DNA of 64,000 bases from Flavobacteriales bacterium (GCA_947447525.1 CANFJL010000001.1:248001-312000); one strand, 5' to 3'; counted from the stretch's first letter, positions 37,409 to 48,492 are shown. Made by a program: numbers and translations. Notes: generated by a model from the sequence alone, not told the origin.

Positions 37409-39888
37409 ATAGGATCTACATCAATTACAACGCGAACACTTTTGTAAGCGGATTGTGCATAAAATTCAGATAAGAGCGCCGAGAGGCGCTCTTTTACTTT
37501 GGTATCGGAAAGTGATTTTTCATATTTCAATTTGATTTCCTTGAGATATAAATTTTGTATTTTTTTGATAATCGGAAAATCCGGACCCAATACGCGTTCT
37601 TTAAAAACATCTTTTAAAGCAAGTCCAAAGTTTTGAGCAGCCGCATTTAAGGTCGATTCAGATGCATGTTTTAAAGTAATAATCAACATTTTATAGAAAG
37701 GAGGATAGTAGAAATTTGATCTTTCAATGATTTCATTATCGTAAAAACCTATAAAATCATGTTCAATCACTTTTTTGATAATCCAATGGTCTGGTTGACC
37801 GGTTTGTAATACCACTTTACCTCTTTTCTCTTTTCTTCCTGCTCTCCCAGCTACCTGAGTCATCAATTGAAAGGAGCGTTCATAAGCCCTGAAATCTGGT
37901 CTGTTTAACAGCATGTCAGCATCTAATATTCCAACAAGCGTGACATTGTCAAAATCTAGTCCCTTTGATAGCATTTGCGTACCAATTAGAATATCTATTT
38001 TTCTTGCTTCAAATTCATTAATGATTTCAGCGTAAGCATTTTTTGATCTCGTAGTATCGAGATCCATTCGTTTTATTACTGCGTTGGGTAATAATAATCC
38101 TAAATCATCTTCAATTTTTTCTGTCCCAAATCCAAGCATTTTAAGTCGGTTACTCCCACATGCATGACAAGAACCCATTGGAGCAGTGACATAACTACAG
38201 TAATGACATTTAAGCATGTTACTGAATTTGTGGTAGGTCAGTGAAACATCACAATTCGTGCATTTTGGGGTCCAAGAACAAATTTCACAGGACCATAATG
38301 GTGTATATCCACGTCTGTTTTGAAACAAAATAACCTGTTCTTTTCTACTAAGTGCTAGCACAATCTCATCCATCAGCAGGGCTGAGAAATGGGATTGCAT
38401 TTGCTTCATTTGGCGTTCTTTTTTAAGATCCGCCACGAGTACTTCTGGCAATTGTAGCCCTTTGTATCTTTCGCTTAAGCGCACCAAAGCGTATTTGCCT
38501 TGCTTAGCATTATAAAAAGTTTCCATACTTGGCGTTGCAGATCCAAGTAATGTTTTTCCCTTATGTAGATTCGCTAGAATTAATGCTGCGTCTCTTGCAT
38601 TGTATCTTGGCGATGGATCGTATTGTTTGAAGGAACTTTCATGTTCTTCATCCACAATGATAAGTCCTAGATCTTGATATGGAAGAAATACTGCAGACCT
38701 CGCTCCAATTATGAGTCGGTAATGCTGAGGGTCATTCGCGAGTACTTTATTCCAAATTTCAACTCTTTCGTTTTGATTAAATTTCGAATGGTAAACTCCA
38801 ATTTGATCTCCAAAATAAATCGATAAGCGCTGAATTAGTTGAGTGGTTAAAGCTATTTCAGGTAATAGAAATAGTACTTGTTTGCCTAAATCTAAATAGG
38901 ATTGAATTAATTGAACATATATCTCAGTCTTACCCGATCCAGTGACACCATGTAACAAAGTAGTTGATTTCTCCAGGAAAGATGCTTCAATTTCTATCAA
39001 AGCTGTTTGCTGAATTGTTGTTAAAGCCTTAAATTCACTTTGGTCTTTTTCATTGGCTCCCAGACGATCGATTTGTATTTTTTCAAAAACGACCACTCCA
39101 TTTTTTTCTAGAGTAGCAAGTGCTGATGCACTAATGTCTTTTGAAATTAATTCTTGTTTGGAAACTGGCAAGTGCATTCCACCTATTGCAATAGCACTCT
39201 GAATTAATTGTAGAATTGCCTTTAATTGTTTCTGCCCCGTATTTTTTTGTTCTAATTGTTGAATGAAATTATTTAATACTGCATCTTCTAAATAGGCTGT
39301 GTTAAGGCGAATACAACTGATTGTTTTTGGATTGTACCGTTGATTAATTTCTTCTTGCGTTGCAATAATCCTTTTATCAATTAAGCCTTTAATCAGCGGT
39401 TGAATTTGCTTAATGTTTAATATTTCCGACAATTCTTTTAGGTCAATATTTCCTCTTGTTTCTACAATTTCTACCAGTTCTTGTTCCCGTGGAGTCAAAG
39501 CTTGGTATTGGGCATCATAATCTGGATGAATTACTACTTTAGTTTCACTAGCCAATTTAAAATTAGCTGGCAATGCTGCATTCATAACATCACCAATTGG
39601 AGCCATATAATAACGCGCTATCCATTTCCAGAATTCAAATTGTTTGGAGGTGATAATTGGGTTTTCGTCCAAAATGATTTCAAGATATTTTGCCTGGTAT
39701 GCTACTGGTGCATCAGTATGAACAGCAGTAATAATACCTGTCAATTTCTTATTTTTCCCAAAAGGAACAATAATTCTAAGTCCAAAGGAAACTGCCTCAT
39801 TGAATTCGAAGGGTACGCGATAAGTGAATACCTGATGAATCGGTACGGGAAGAATTACGTCAACAAATAATGTAGTCCGTTCAGTCAT
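37405..39888 (-). CDS. priA: Primosomal replication restart helicase PriA
   Basis: Superfamily 2 helicase that reloads the replisome at stalled forks. From the ATG at 39888 ([16 protein letters not shown]; an ATG four codons earlier is less typical) it has 827 residues. The N-terminal DNA-binding part carries [13 protein letters not shown]. The helicase core has Walker [22 protein letters not shown] and LLGSATPS. The zinc-binding cysteines fall between [10 protein letters not shown] and CHACGS, and the second helicase half ends with [12 protein letters not shown]. Convergent with rpoD, the two stop codons sharing TTAA. Confidence 0.96.
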   Translation of the reverse strand: MTERTTLFVDVILPVPIHQVFTYRVPFEFNEAVSFGLRIIVPFGKNKKLTGIITAVHTDAPVAYQAKYLEIILDENPIITSKQFEFWKWIARYYMAPIGDVMNAALPANFKLASETKVVIHPDYDAQYQALTPREQELVEIVETRGNIDLKELSEILNIKQIQPLIKGLIDKRIIATQEEINQRYNPKTISCIRLNTAYLEDAVLNNFIQQLEQKNTGQKQLKAILQLIQSAIAIGGMHLPVSKQELISKDISASALATLEKNGVVVFEKIQIDRLGANEKDQSEFKALTTIQQTALIEIEASFLEKSTTLLHGVTGSGKTEIYVQLIQSYLDLGKQVLFLLPEIALTTQLIQRLSIYFGDQIGVYHSKFNQNERVEIWNKVLANDPQHYRLIIGARSAVFLPYQDLGLIIVDEEHESSFKQYDPSPRYNARDAALILANLHKGKTLLGSATPSMETFYNAKQGKYALVRLSERYKGLQLPEVLVADLKKERQMKQMQSHFSALLMDEIVLALSRKEQVILFQNRRGYTPLWSCEICSWTPKCTNCDVSLTYHKFSNMLKCHYCSYVTAPMGSCHACGSNRLKMLGFGTEKIEDDLGLLLPNAVIKRMDLDTTRSKNAYAEIINEFEARKIDILIGTQMLSKGLDFDNVTLVGILDADMLLNRPDFRAYERSFQLMTQVAGRAGRKEKRGKVVLQTGQPDHWIIKKVIEHDFIGFYDNEIIERSNFYYPPFYKMLIITLKHASESTLNAAAQNFGLALKDVFKERVLGPDFPIIKKIQNLYLKEIKLKYEKSLSDTKVKERLSALLSEFYAQSAYKSVRVVIDVDPI

Positions 39889-39930
39889 GAGAAGTAACAA
39901 CCAAATTAATGGTTAAAATAGAATAATATA

Positions 39931-41073
39931 TCAAGGGCATGCAAATGCTTCCTCTTGTCCAATTACATTATCACCTGGGTGATCTGAACAGAAAAGTAAA
40001 AAACCAGTGATTGGTCCCGTGCATAATTCTTTTGTACTTTTCTTGTCAATGGCTCTTATATAAGCTTGTTGAGCCGATGTGAAAAAAGGTTTGAAAATAC
40101 TAAAGGTTTGTCTTGACGAGAAAATCCCCACTACCTTCTTGTTGTTGGTAACGCTTAAATTGGTATAACTTGGTTTTGTCTGTGCTAAAGAACTACTAGG
40201 AGAATTTACAACCATGTAGTTATATAATTCTTCTGCTCCGCCTGTAAAAGTAATCCGAATCCCCTTAAAAGTTCTTCTTGTAATCGATGGGTCATTGGTT
40301 ACATTACTTTTCATTAGATTGTAGAATGTTTGTCCCAGAGCTGTAAAGGTCTTGCTTGAATTGGGTGTGACATTTATTTCACCGATGTTCCAATTGAATG
40401 ATTTACTGGTTTTATTCATTCCAATGTACTCATTGAATTCTACATCAAGTTGTGCATTCAATACAAATGATGTACCTGTGTTAGAAGCTGTAACTCCCGT
40501 TGAGATGTATTCTCCGGGGTTGTTTGCGAATTTGAACATATAATTTTGACTTGTAGCGGTACTCGTTAAACCTTTAACAAGAGCTGTTTCTCCACTTACT
40601 TCAAATTGTCCGCCATTGATGCTAATATTTAATCTGTATATAGCGTCTTTGTGTAAAGAAGTTAAGCTTGGGTTAGAAGATATTTGTTGGGCTTCTGTTG
40701 CACTTGTTGGTAATGTTTTAAAATAATACACTTTTTGAAATGGCGCATAAAATGAACCAATGGTATCTTTATTGTCCACCAAGGTATCTCTTAATTGCCA
40801 AGATCTAGTGACAACACCATTAAGTACTTCTGTAACGGTTGCATCTACTTGATCAAAATAGCTAGAGTCATCAATTTGAGCTATTTCAACAGCGTTTCCT
40901 GGTCCAATAAAAGCTCTTGTGATTTTGATATAATGCAAAGTATCCGCTTGATCCAAGAGACCATAAACGACTGCTGTTTCTTGGAAATTACCAATTAAAT
41001 CTACTTTTTCACTACAACTTGTAAATAAAAAAGTGCCAATAATTGAGAGAAATAAGAGGGTTCTGTTCATCAT
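39931..41073 (-). CDS. Uncharacterised lipoprotein, DUF4249-like
   Basis: A 380-residue predicted lipoprotein: MNRTLLFLSIIGTFLFTSC, acylated Cys near residue 20, then a long beta-rich body. The first domain (TAVVYGLLDQADTLHYIKITRAF) resembles the start of DUF4249 proteins, which occur near outer-membrane receptors, but the match is loose. No receptor gene is adjacent. It overlaps the FKBP lipoprotein gene by 4 bp (ATGA), so the two are co-translated. Two ATG codons stand in a row at the start; either may be used. Confidence 0.6.
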   Translation of the reverse strand: MMNRTLLFLSIIGTFLFTSCSEKVDLIGNFQETAVVYGLLDQADTLHYIKITRAFIGPGNAVEIAQIDDSSYFDQVDATVTEVLNGVVTRSWQLRDTLVDNKDTIGSFYAPFQKVYYFKTLPTSATEAQQISSNPSLTSLHKDAIYRLNISINGGQFEVSGETALVKGLTSTATSQNYMFKFANNPGEYISTGVTASNTGTSFVLNAQLDVEFNEYIGMNKTSKSFNWNIGEINVTPNSSKTFTALGQTFYNLMKSNVTNDPSITRRTFKGIRITFTGGAEELYNYMVVNSPSSSLAQTKPSYTNLSVTNNKKVVGIFSSRQTFSIFKPFFTSAQQAYIRAIDKKSTKELCTGPITGFLLFCSDHPGDNVIGQEEAFACP

Positions 41074-42014
41074 TGTTGGATATTAGTATTTGTCGGTACT
41101 TCAGCTTTAACCAATTCACCTTTCTTACCACGAGCAATTAATTCAATTTCAAAGCAAAGTGATTGTCTACCTTCTTGTTCGCCATAAGCCATTTCCCAAG
41201 GGATGTAGAGCATGTACTTTCCTCCGACTTTCATTTTTGGAATAGCGAAAGTCCAACCTGGAATAACGCCACCTGCTAATTGAAATGCAATCGGTTCTGC
41301 CTTATTTTCTTTATTTTTCATTTTGTGAGAATCTTGTAAGGTATCACCTAAAGAGCTCTTTAATATATAATGTGCTTTTACATCGTCTGTTAAACCCGGC
41401 ATTGGGCCAGTTCCTTCAGTAAGGGTTTGAATTACAATTCCATTCGGAAATACTTGAGAACCTTTTATTTTTTTAGCGGCAGCCATCATTCTTGATCCAT
41501 TGGTTTCATTCAGTCCAACCATGAATTTCCCCATAATCTCCTTCATTTCCATTTCTTTTATGATGGTGTCTCTTTTATAAAGACAATCTTCAAAACCTTT
41601 TTTAACCATATTTAAATTGATCAGATCTAAGCCACCTAATTTTTTAATATCATAATAAAAAGCATATCCTGCCATCTTTCCAACGCATCGAGAACCTTCT
41701 TTTAAATATTTTTTATTAAAATCTTGAAAGGTTTTTCCAAATAAAAGATGCAATGTAGCTAAACAATCATCTGTAGGGGATGTATTTAGATTTGAATTAA
41801 ATCCAGCGGATAATTCGACCATATCCAAATTAGTAAATTCTTGAGCGCCACTATTAACAATTGATTTTGCATTCATAGCTCCAAGTACATACGAAGTCTT
41901 GTCTTTTGAAGAATTAAATACTATTGGTTCTCCATTAGCAGTATCATCTGAACAACTTGAGATGAGTGTAAGGCCAATGAAAAAAAGGATAATAAAACTG
42001 AATTTTTTCAACAT
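41070..42014 (-). CDS. FKBP-type peptidyl-prolyl isomerase lipoprotein
   Basis: Envelope prolyl isomerase of 314 residues. The lipoprotein signal ends LISSC near residue 21. A helical N-terminal region of about 150 residues follows, like the dimerisation part of Mip/FkpA (TSYVLGAMNAKSI and a long helix ending near IMGKFMVGLNE). The C-terminal FKBP domain (about 195-300) has GTGPMPGLTDDVKAHYI, VIPGWTFAIPKMKVGGK and YIPWEMAYGEQ. GldI of Flavobacterium is also an FKBP lipoprotein but shorter, so I do not use that name. Three Cys residues in the helical part are unusual. Confidence 0.88.
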   Translation of the reverse strand: MLKKFSFIILFFIGLTLISSCSDDTANGEPIVFNSSKDKTSYVLGAMNAKSIVNSGAQEFTNLDMVELSAGFNSNLNTSPTDDCLATLHLLFGKTFQDFNKKYLKEGSRCVGKMAGYAFYYDIKKLGGLDLINLNMVKKGFEDCLYKRDTIIKEMEMKEIMGKFMVGLNETNGSRMMAAAKKIKGSQVFPNGIVIQTLTEGTGPMPGLTDDVKAHYILKSSLGDTLQDSHKMKNKENKAEPIAFQLAGGVIPGWTFAIPKMKVGGKYMLYIPWEMAYGEQEGRQSLCFEIELIARGKKGELVKAEVPTNTNIQQ

Positions 42015-42128
42015 ACTTAATTAAATAAGTTTAAAATATTTTTTGCAAGAAATAGATGCGTAGCGAAGATACAAGTTTTAAAGGAATTGAAATTACAATT
42101 ACCGCTAGAATTATTCATTAGAGGTCAA

Positions 42129-44567
42129 TTAATTTTGATTCACAAAGAAAATCGCATTAGCAATTTGCAGTTTTCCATTTTCCCAAAAACCTCTAAATAA
42201 TGGATTATCAATAAAATAGATCACACTTCCTTGTCCATATGAATGTACTCCAACGGTTAGACTGCCTTCTTGTTTGCTGCGTACATTTGCACCAACAAAG
42301 CCTGTGACATGAGCATTTTTATTATTCACTTTAATTACATCTTCTGATTTCAATTCGTATACATCTGCATTCAACTTCAATGTGAAATATTGCTCCGAAT
42401 ATCCAAAACATAATGGATGGCTATTGTCTAATTCACAGGAATATATCGCTCCAATGAGTGTGTTGCTGATTTCTTCTCTTTCGCTCAATGCATAATTAAT
42501 TTCTTTCGAATCGGAAATAGTATCAGTTGCATTTTCCTTGTACTTAATTCCGTACCCTTCTAAGGAGGTGAAAGAATTAACAGAACTACCCATTACAATT
42601 AATTTACCTCCGTTTTTAATCCATGTTCCAAGATATTCTTTTGAAGAAAAATCAAAACTTCCTTCAGGAACGAATAGTACATCTAAGGAATTTAAAGCAT
42701 CTGATAGATCAGCTTCAAAAATTAGTTGAACAGCATGGTGTAAATCTTGTTCGAAATAGTGCCAAACTTCACCAACAGATAGAGAGGAAGCATTTTCACC
42801 GATTAATAAACCAATGTTTTGCTTTGCTATTTTTTTAACACTTGAAGATCCTAAATCTAATCCCTTATCTACAAATCCAGATGCCACGCTTTCAAGAGTA
42901 ACTCCATATTGTTGCGCAATACTATTCACTTTTTCATCAAAATCGTTTCTTTTGTTTTCCCCTCTGAGTATAATTAAACACCCTTGCTTAAATTTTTTTC
43001 CTTCTATTTCAAAATCTTGCTCATTGAAGTAAACATTAAAATTCTCTTTCTGAAGTGCGGTCAAACATCTCGCATGCGTCATAGAATTCCAGGGTAAAAT
43101 ATAGGCAAAACAAGAGGTGGGAGGTGCTTTATCCAATTGATCACTACTAGATAAAGATCCAAGTTTCCCAAGCAATTCTTGCTCACTCGCAATGGCATTC
43201 ACTCCGTAAGCATATGGAAGGGACCATGCAGTAATATCATAGGTCAATGAATCTGATAATTTGGTAACGGGTTCAAAGAGCACATTAACCAAAGTTCCTT
43301 TTAATTGCTTTGTGGAAACTACTATGTCATTTGCTTTCAATTTGTAGTTGATAGCAACTCTTTGGTCAAAATCAAATCCTTTAACGGCACTATTTTCTAT
43401 TCCGAAAGAATATTTGATTTCATGTTGATCCAGTAGCGATAACAGGGATCCAATATTGGGAGCATTTCCATCTAGAATATAGCTTTTGTATTTATAATTT
43501 TTGTTCTTGCAAAATGCTTGGTATTCACTGATGAGTTTTTTTGATTTTTCAGAACTTACTTCTACGGTTGAAATTCCAGTAGTAACATGATGGGTTACTC
43601 TATCCAACAAACTTAAAGTATCACCGACTTGGGTAATAACTGACAAACCAGCCCTACCGCTTCCGCCTTGTTCGTAGGTCATTCCAATCGAACCATTATA
43701 AGTAGGGTAGGTGTCTCCATAACTTGGATATAGAAGGTCGAAAATCTCTTTTGAAAAATAGAGCCAAGACGCTTTGTCAAAATATTTAGCGTGATTTTTA
43801 CCGATATCTTTTTGAAATGCTCTTTGCCAATCCGTAATCACTTCGTGATAAGGCTCTGCTGCAGGCGGGAAATAATAAGGTTCATTTATTCCTTGCTCGT
43901 GAAAATCAACATGAACGTGAGGAAGCCAACTATTATACAATGGAATTCTTGTTTGAGATTCGATTTGAGTCAACCATGCCCAATCTCTATTTAAATCGAA
44001 TAGATAATGATTAGGTCTTCCACCTGGCCAAGGTTCATTGTGTTCAGCGGAAATTCTGTTGGACTCAAAAGGTTGATTTCCATATTGATAATAGAAGTTA
44101 ACGTAACGATCTCTTCCATCAGGATTGAGGCATGGATCCATAATGACCACTGTATTTTCGAGTAAATTTTTATTTTTAGTCAATAAATCATATGCGGTTT
44201 GCATAGCAGCTTCCGTGCCTGAACTTTCGTTTCCATGAACATTATAACTTAACCATACAAGTGCTACATCTTCTTGTGGTGCATTATTCATGTGGTTTTG
44301 ACGAATGGTTTCAATGCGTTTTAAATTCGCTTCGGAGGCAAGAATACAAATAAACAATTCTCTATTTTCATAGGTATGACCATAGCTAACCTTCTTTACT
44401 TGATTTGGGTATGATTTCGATAATTCGTTAAAGTAATGGATTACTTGATCGTGCCGAGTAAATTGTTTTCCAATAGAATAACCTAGAATTTTTTCGGGTG
44501 TAAATACATCCTGCGCAAAGGTGCACCAAGAAGTGAATATTATTACGATTAAAAGGACTTTACGCAT
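42129..44567 (-). CDS. M14-family zinc carboxypeptidase, secreted
   Basis: An 812-residue exported metallopeptidase. After the signal peptide (to about residue 19) comes an M14 domain with zinc ligands H111 and E114 in NVHGNESSG and a third His in VDFHEQG (His223). The substrate-binding region has NPDGRDRYV and the likely catalytic Glu in GMTYEQGG. The remaining 480 residues are beta-rich, with a glutamine-amidotransferase-like segment (LFVPEGSF, LGTWIKNGGKLIVMGS). Such large M14 proteins are common in Bacteroidota. It is a single-gene unit with a strong promoter. Confidence 0.9.
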   Translation of the reverse strand: MRKVLLIVIIFTSWCTFAQDVFTPEKILGYSIGKQFTRHDQVIHYFNELSKSYPNQVKKVSYGHTYENRELFICILASEANLKRIETIRQNHMNNAPQEDVALVWLSYNVHGNESSGTEAAMQTAYDLLTKNKNLLENTVVIMDPCLNPDGRDRYVNFYYQYGNQPFESNRISAEHNEPWPGGRPNHYLFDLNRDWAWLTQIESQTRIPLYNSWLPHVHVDFHEQGINEPYYFPPAAEPYHEVITDWQRAFQKDIGKNHAKYFDKASWLYFSKEIFDLLYPSYGDTYPTYNGSIGMTYEQGGSGRAGLSVITQVGDTLSLLDRVTHHVTTGISTVEVSSEKSKKLISEYQAFCKNKNYKYKSYILDGNAPNIGSLLSLLDQHEIKYSFGIENSAVKGFDFDQRVAINYKLKANDIVVSTKQLKGTLVNVLFEPVTKLSDSLTYDITAWSLPYAYGVNAIASEQELLGKLGSLSSSDQLDKAPPTSCFAYILPWNSMTHARCLTALQKENFNVYFNEQDFEIEGKKFKQGCLIILRGENKRNDFDEKVNSIAQQYGVTLESVASGFVDKGLDLGSSSVKKIAKQNIGLLIGENASSLSVGEVWHYFEQDLHHAVQLIFEADLSDALNSLDVLFVPEGSFDFSSKEYLGTWIKNGGKLIVMGSSVNSFTSLEGYGIKYKENATDTISDSKEINYALSEREEISNTLIGAIYSCELDNSHPLCFGYSEQYFTLKLNADVYELKSEDVIKVNNKNAHVTGFVGANVRSKQEGSLTVGVHSYGQGSVIYFIDNPLFRGFWENGKLQIANAIFFVNQN

Positions 44568-44583
44568 AGCTTCGTTTATGTTT

Positions 44584-44615
44584 CAAAGCTAATGAATATA
44601 AAGAAGTTTACAAAA
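44584..44615 (-). promoter_or_regulatory. Promoter of the M14 peptidase gene
   Basis: On the minus strand TTTTG (44611-44615), then TAGCTTTG (44584-44591), with 19 nt between them, close to the ideal Bacteroidota promoter. The expected start is about 11 nt before the ATG. Confidence 0.7.
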
Positions 44616-44623
44616 CCCAAAGA

Positions 44624-47206
44624 TTAAATTAAGCCTCTATTTCTTAGAAATTCATCTAAAGCTTCTATGTCAGTAAACAAGACATCCCTTGCTTTGCTTC
44701 CTTGAAATCCTCCAATAATTCCCATAGCTTCTAGTTGATCTACAATTCTTCCAGCTCTATTGTATCCTAGTTTAAGTTTTCGTTGAAGTAAACTAGCCGA
44801 ACCCTGCTGATTCATAACGACTATCCTTGCAGAATCGACAAACATAGTGTCAATTTCATTCATGTCAAAATCCCCTCCACCGTCGGCACCTTCAGCAATG
44901 TATTCTGGAAGAATTAAGGCATCTGGATAAGCGCGTTGTTCACCGATAAAACTACAAATGTCTTCCACTTCTGGTGTGTCTACAAATCCACATTGTAAGC
45001 GCTTCATATCTGATCCAGTTGAAATCAACATGTCTCCTCGCCCTATCAATTGATCTGCACCTGAGGCATCTAATATAGTTCTGGAGTCAATTTTAGACAA
45101 TACTCTAAAGGCGATTCTAGCGGGGAAGTTGGCTTTGATCATCCCTGTAATTACATTTACGGAAGGTCGCTGAGTGGCTACGATGAGGTGAATACCAATG
45201 GCTCTCGCTAATTGTGCAATTCTAGCAATTGGGTGTTCGACCTCTTTCCCAGCAGTCATAATTAAGTCAGCAAATTCATCAATCAATACTACGATATAAG
45301 GCAAGTAACGATGACCATTTTCAGGGTTTAACCTTCTATCAATGAATTTTTTATTATATTCAATAATCGTTCTAACACCTGCTACTTTGAGTAATTCATA
45401 TCGTTCATCCATTTCAATACAGAGTGAATTTAGGGTATTCACCACCTTGGAAGTATCTGTAATAATTGCGTCTTCTTCACCTGGAAGCTTCGCTAAGTAA
45501 TGGCGCTCAATTTTATTGTATAAGGTAAGTTCCACTTTTTTCGGATCCACCAATACAAATTTAACTTGTGCAGGATGTTTCTTATATAGAATTGAAATCA
45601 AGATCGCATTTAATCCAACAGATTTTCCTTGACCGGTAGCTCCAGCAACCAATAAATGCGGCATTTTGGTAAGGTCAAAAACAAAAGTTTCATTGGTAAT
45701 GGTTTTACCCATTACGATGGGTAATTCACCATCAAAATTTTGAAACTTCTCAGAGGCAATAAGCGAACGCATACTCACCATTTCAGGTGATGAGTTAGGG
45801 ACTTCAATTCCTATAGTTCCTTTCCCTGGGATAGGAGCAATAATTCTAATTCCGAGTGCGCTTAAACTTAAAGCGATGTCATCTTCTAGGTTCTTTATTT
45901 TGGATATTCTTACACCGGGAGCTGGAACAATTTCATAAAGTGTCACCGTCGGTCCAACCGTTGCTTTTATTTTGGCGATATCAATTTTATAATGCGAAAG
46001 CGTTTCAACAATCTTATCTTTATTACCCTCTAATTCTTCCTTACTCACTGAAACCCCACCTGTACCGTAGTCTTTTAATAAATCAATAGGAGGTAAGACA
46101 TAACCTTCTAAATCTTTAGTTGGATCGTAAACGCCGTGTTCAGCTACAAGTTTCTCCGCTAAATTACGGTCTTCATCAAGAGGCCTAACTCTTTCTGCAA
46201 TAGGACCAGCGATAGGGATTTCTTCGTCAGGAATTTCAATTTCAAAATCACCAGAAAATTCATTTTGAGAAGGTTTTGTTCTACTAATTTCTTCAAACTC
46301 ATCTTCCTCTGAATTGTCTTCTTGTTGTGGGACAATCAATTCTGATTCATCCTCTTCATCCTCCTTTTCAAGTGGAATAAATTCATTTTCATCTTCGCCA
46401 AAGTGGACAGGTTCAGAAATGGCGTCTTTTGAAATATCTTCATCGCGTATAGTATTGACTACATGTAAGTCTTCATATCCAGAACGCATGGCATTATTAT
46501 CACCTTCTTTGGAGGTACTTAAGATAGGTTCTTTATCCTTAATGAAAGAAAATAAGGCGCTGTAATTGGGATTGAATAAAACAGTAGTTACGATATATAA
46601 AAGCACAGCAATAAGTGCAATGGTACCGATATTGCCAATGGTACTAATCAGCCATTCATTCAGGTAATAACCAAAAGTACCTCCTAAATAATTAACCTGA
46701 GATGAAAAATAACCTAAAAATAGAGATAGCCATAGCATGTAGAGAAAGGAAACCATGATTGATTTCTTTAGAGGTAATAATTCCACATTGAAAAGAATTT
46801 TAATACCGACCAAAAAACCGATGAAACAGAAGGCAAATGCACTCAGTCCAAAGGATCCATAGATAATAACATGAGACATCCAAGCACCAAATTTTCCAAG
46901 CCAATTTTGTGGTGCTGGAATAGAAGAATTGAAGATATAGTCAAAGAAATTGACGTTTAAAACATAATCTTGATCATAACTCCAGGTGAAAAGAAAGGAA
47001 ACACAAGCGATGAATAAAAATACAGCGGTAAGCGTGATTAAAGACCCTGCAATTGTTCTTACTTTTTTTATATTTAATCCAGAAAATTTAGGGAGTGAAC
47101 TTCCCTTTGGTTTATCAGTTGATTTTGTTGATGACCTACTAGTAGTCTTCTTCTCTGTAGGAGGAATAGGCTCTTGATTTCTTGGGATATATTCGTTTTC
47201 GCTCAT
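44624..47206 (-). CDS. ftsK: DNA translocase FtsK
   Basis: Septal DNA pump that clears chromosome termini at division. The 860-residue protein has an N-terminal membrane domain with about four hydrophobic segments, an acidic linker (Glu/Asp-rich, near 290-330) and the motor. Motor motifs are VGPTVTLYEI, Walker A GATGQGKS (522-529), PYIVVLIDEFADL and IHLIVATQRPSVNVITG. The C-terminal winged-helix gamma domain has LLQRKLKLGYNRAGRIVDQLE. A weak -7 sequence (TACCTTCG) lies upstream. Elsewhere ftsK is often followed by lolA; here it is not. Confidence 0.97.
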   Translation of the reverse strand: MSENEYIPRNQEPIPPTEKKTTSRSSTKSTDKPKGSSLPKFSGLNIKKVRTIAGSLITLTAVFLFIACVSFLFTWSYDQDYVLNVNFFDYIFNSSIPAPQNWLGKFGAWMSHVIIYGSFGLSAFAFCFIGFLVGIKILFNVELLPLKKSIMVSFLYMLWLSLFLGYFSSQVNYLGGTFGYYLNEWLISTIGNIGTIALIAVLLYIVTTVLFNPNYSALFSFIKDKEPILSTSKEGDNNAMRSGYEDLHVVNTIRDEDISKDAISEPVHFGEDENEFIPLEKEDEEDESELIVPQQEDNSEEDEFEEISRTKPSQNEFSGDFEIEIPDEEIPIAGPIAERVRPLDEDRNLAEKLVAEHGVYDPTKDLEGYVLPPIDLLKDYGTGGVSVSKEELEGNKDKIVETLSHYKIDIAKIKATVGPTVTLYEIVPAPGVRISKIKNLEDDIALSLSALGIRIIAPIPGKGTIGIEVPNSSPEMVSMRSLIASEKFQNFDGELPIVMGKTITNETFVFDLTKMPHLLVAGATGQGKSVGLNAILISILYKKHPAQVKFVLVDPKKVELTLYNKIERHYLAKLPGEEDAIITDTSKVVNTLNSLCIEMDERYELLKVAGVRTIIEYNKKFIDRRLNPENGHRYLPYIVVLIDEFADLIMTAGKEVEHPIARIAQLARAIGIHLIVATQRPSVNVITGMIKANFPARIAFRVLSKIDSRTILDASGADQLIGRGDMLISTGSDMKRLQCGFVDTPEVEDICSFIGEQRAYPDALILPEYIAEGADGGGDFDMNEIDTMFVDSARIVVMNQQGSASLLQRKLKLGYNRAGRIVDQLEAMGIIGGFQGSKARDVLFTDIEALDEFLRNRGLI

Positions 47207-47306
47207 GATACACTTAAAACACGAAGGTAAGAAATGCCTAAAGTGAATTATGCGAATGAGGTATTATCTATAAACATACTAATGTTAGTACAATTAGCAA
47301 TTAAAT

Positions 47307-47927
47307 TCAAGGAGCAGAAACCTTCTGAATGAATTCTTCAATACTCACTTTTTGGAAGGTGTCCGGAATAATAAATAGATCAATTGGAGGATCGAAGAAT
47401 TTGATACTTTCCAGTGTGTATTGGTAGATTCCATCTTCCGTTGCAACAATATATTGGACAGGAAGTCCAGGGAGATTTTGGTAAGCACTTCCGTATTTGG
47501 CGTCAATTTTTTTGTAATAAAATACCTCAAATTTTTTGTCAATTCCTGTGATGCTTAATTCAGCCCTTTTAGCTTTAATCCCTCCAACACTTAATTTTCC
47601 AAGTTTTCTTTTGAAGGAATAATTTACGCTTGAATCCGCTTGATGGTGATCTGTTTTAATGGCGTAATCGCCTCTTGTAGTAGATACAAGTAAAAATGAC
47701 TTGTTGAGTCTCAAATGCTTAATCATTTCCTGTTTACCGAGATTCGAGGAAAAATTTACAACGCGTTGCAAACTATCCTTTGCATAAATCAACATTTTTC
47801 CTTGTATTGAATCTTTAGGACTTATTCTTTCGATAGTATAGAGTAATTCTCCGTTAAAAGTGCGTTCCTTTTGAGAAAAAGCACAAAGACTTATACAAGA
47901 AAATGCAATCAGAAGTAGTTTTTTCAT
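47307..47927 (-). CDS. Secreted protein, DUF4412/GLPGLI-like
   Basis: Unnamed exported protein of 206 residues. From the ATG at 47927 it has a clean signal peptide (MKKLLLIAFSCISLCAFSQ). The body is a beta-rich domain (GELLYTIERISPKDS, KMLIYAKDSLQRVVNFSS) with a YQNLPGLPVQYIV segment. The overall pattern recalls DUF4412 or GLPGLI envelope proteins, which have no known activity. The frame extends 8 codons upstream to a TTG at 47951, but that lies in a -7 promoter box, so the ATG is preferred. Confidence 0.65.
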   Translation of the reverse strand: MKKLLLIAFSCISLCAFSQKERTFNGELLYTIERISPKDSIQGKMLIYAKDSLQRVVNFSSNLGKQEMIKHLRLNKSFLLVSTTRGDYAIKTDHHQADSSVNYSFKRKLGKLSVGGIKAKRAELSITGIDKKFEVFYYKKIDAKYGSAYQNLPGLPVQYIVATEDGIYQYTLESIKFFDPPIDLFIIPDTFQKVSIEEFIQKVSAP

Positions 47928-47948
47928 TTTGATTTTTGAAATAGGAAT

Positions 47949-47956
47949 CAAAAATA
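47949..47956 (-). promoter_or_regulatory. -7 promoter box before the 47.9-kb secreted-protein gene
   Basis: TATTTTTG on the minus strand matches TAnnTTTG, 21 nt before the ATG at 47927. Supports the downstream start. Confidence 0.45.
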
Positions 47957-48019
47957 AGCAATTGGATGATAAAAACCTTTAATATTCAATTTGTAATGCA
48001 GGAGGCAGGGCGTAACAGT

Positions 48020-48484
48020 TTAAAATTTACCAAATCGTTTCTCTAAAGCAAATGTCCTAAAATCGAAAATTTCCTTTAATTTTTTCTTTATAAAGAGGGT
48101 ATTTGCAATCGAACCTAAAAAACCTAATGGTGGATGATAGGTGACAATATCAGTCATCAGAACGCCTCCTTCAATAGCCTCGATTCTGTGTTGATGATGC
48201 CATAATTTATAAGGACCTATTCTTTGTTCATCAACAAAATACTCTAAATGTTTAACTTGTGTAATTTCAGTCATCCAATTTAGTTTTATATTAAAGATCG
48301 GACTTACTTTATAGGTGATAATCATTCCTGGATACATAAGCCCTTCTGATATATTGTTGGTTATATTGAAGCCCATGTATTCAGGGGTTATTTCTTTTAA
48401 ATTTTGTGGAGCCGATATAAAGCTCCATATTTCGTTCTTGTCAACGGGAATTTTTTGAGTGGTAGTAAATTGATAAAATGGCAT
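48020..48484 (-). CDS. SRPBCC-family ligand-binding protein
   Basis: A 154-residue SRPBCC protein starting MPFYQFTTTQKIPVDKNEIWSF. The middle has the usual WMTEITQVKHLEYFVDEQRIGPYKLW segment, and the end YHPPLGFLGSIANTLFIKKKLKEIFDFR. Close relatives sit with an SDR enzyme and a photolyase or cryptochrome in many Bacteroidota. Here it lies 8 bp downstream of the SDR gene, and no photolyase is present. The ligand is unknown. Confidence 0.82.
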   Translation of the reverse strand: MPFYQFTTTQKIPVDKNEIWSFISAPQNLKEITPEYMGFNITNNISEGLMYPGMIITYKVSPIFNIKLNWMTEITQVKHLEYFVDEQRIGPYKLWHHQHRIEAIEGGVLMTDIVTYHPPLGFLGSIANTLFIKKKLKEIFDFRTFALEKRFGKF

Positions 48485-48492
48485 AATTATAT

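Noticed and set aside
47928..47951. Upstream TTG start for the 47.3-47.9 kb secreted protein
   Set aside because: The codon is inside a -7 box, and the ATG at 47927 begins a clean signal peptide.
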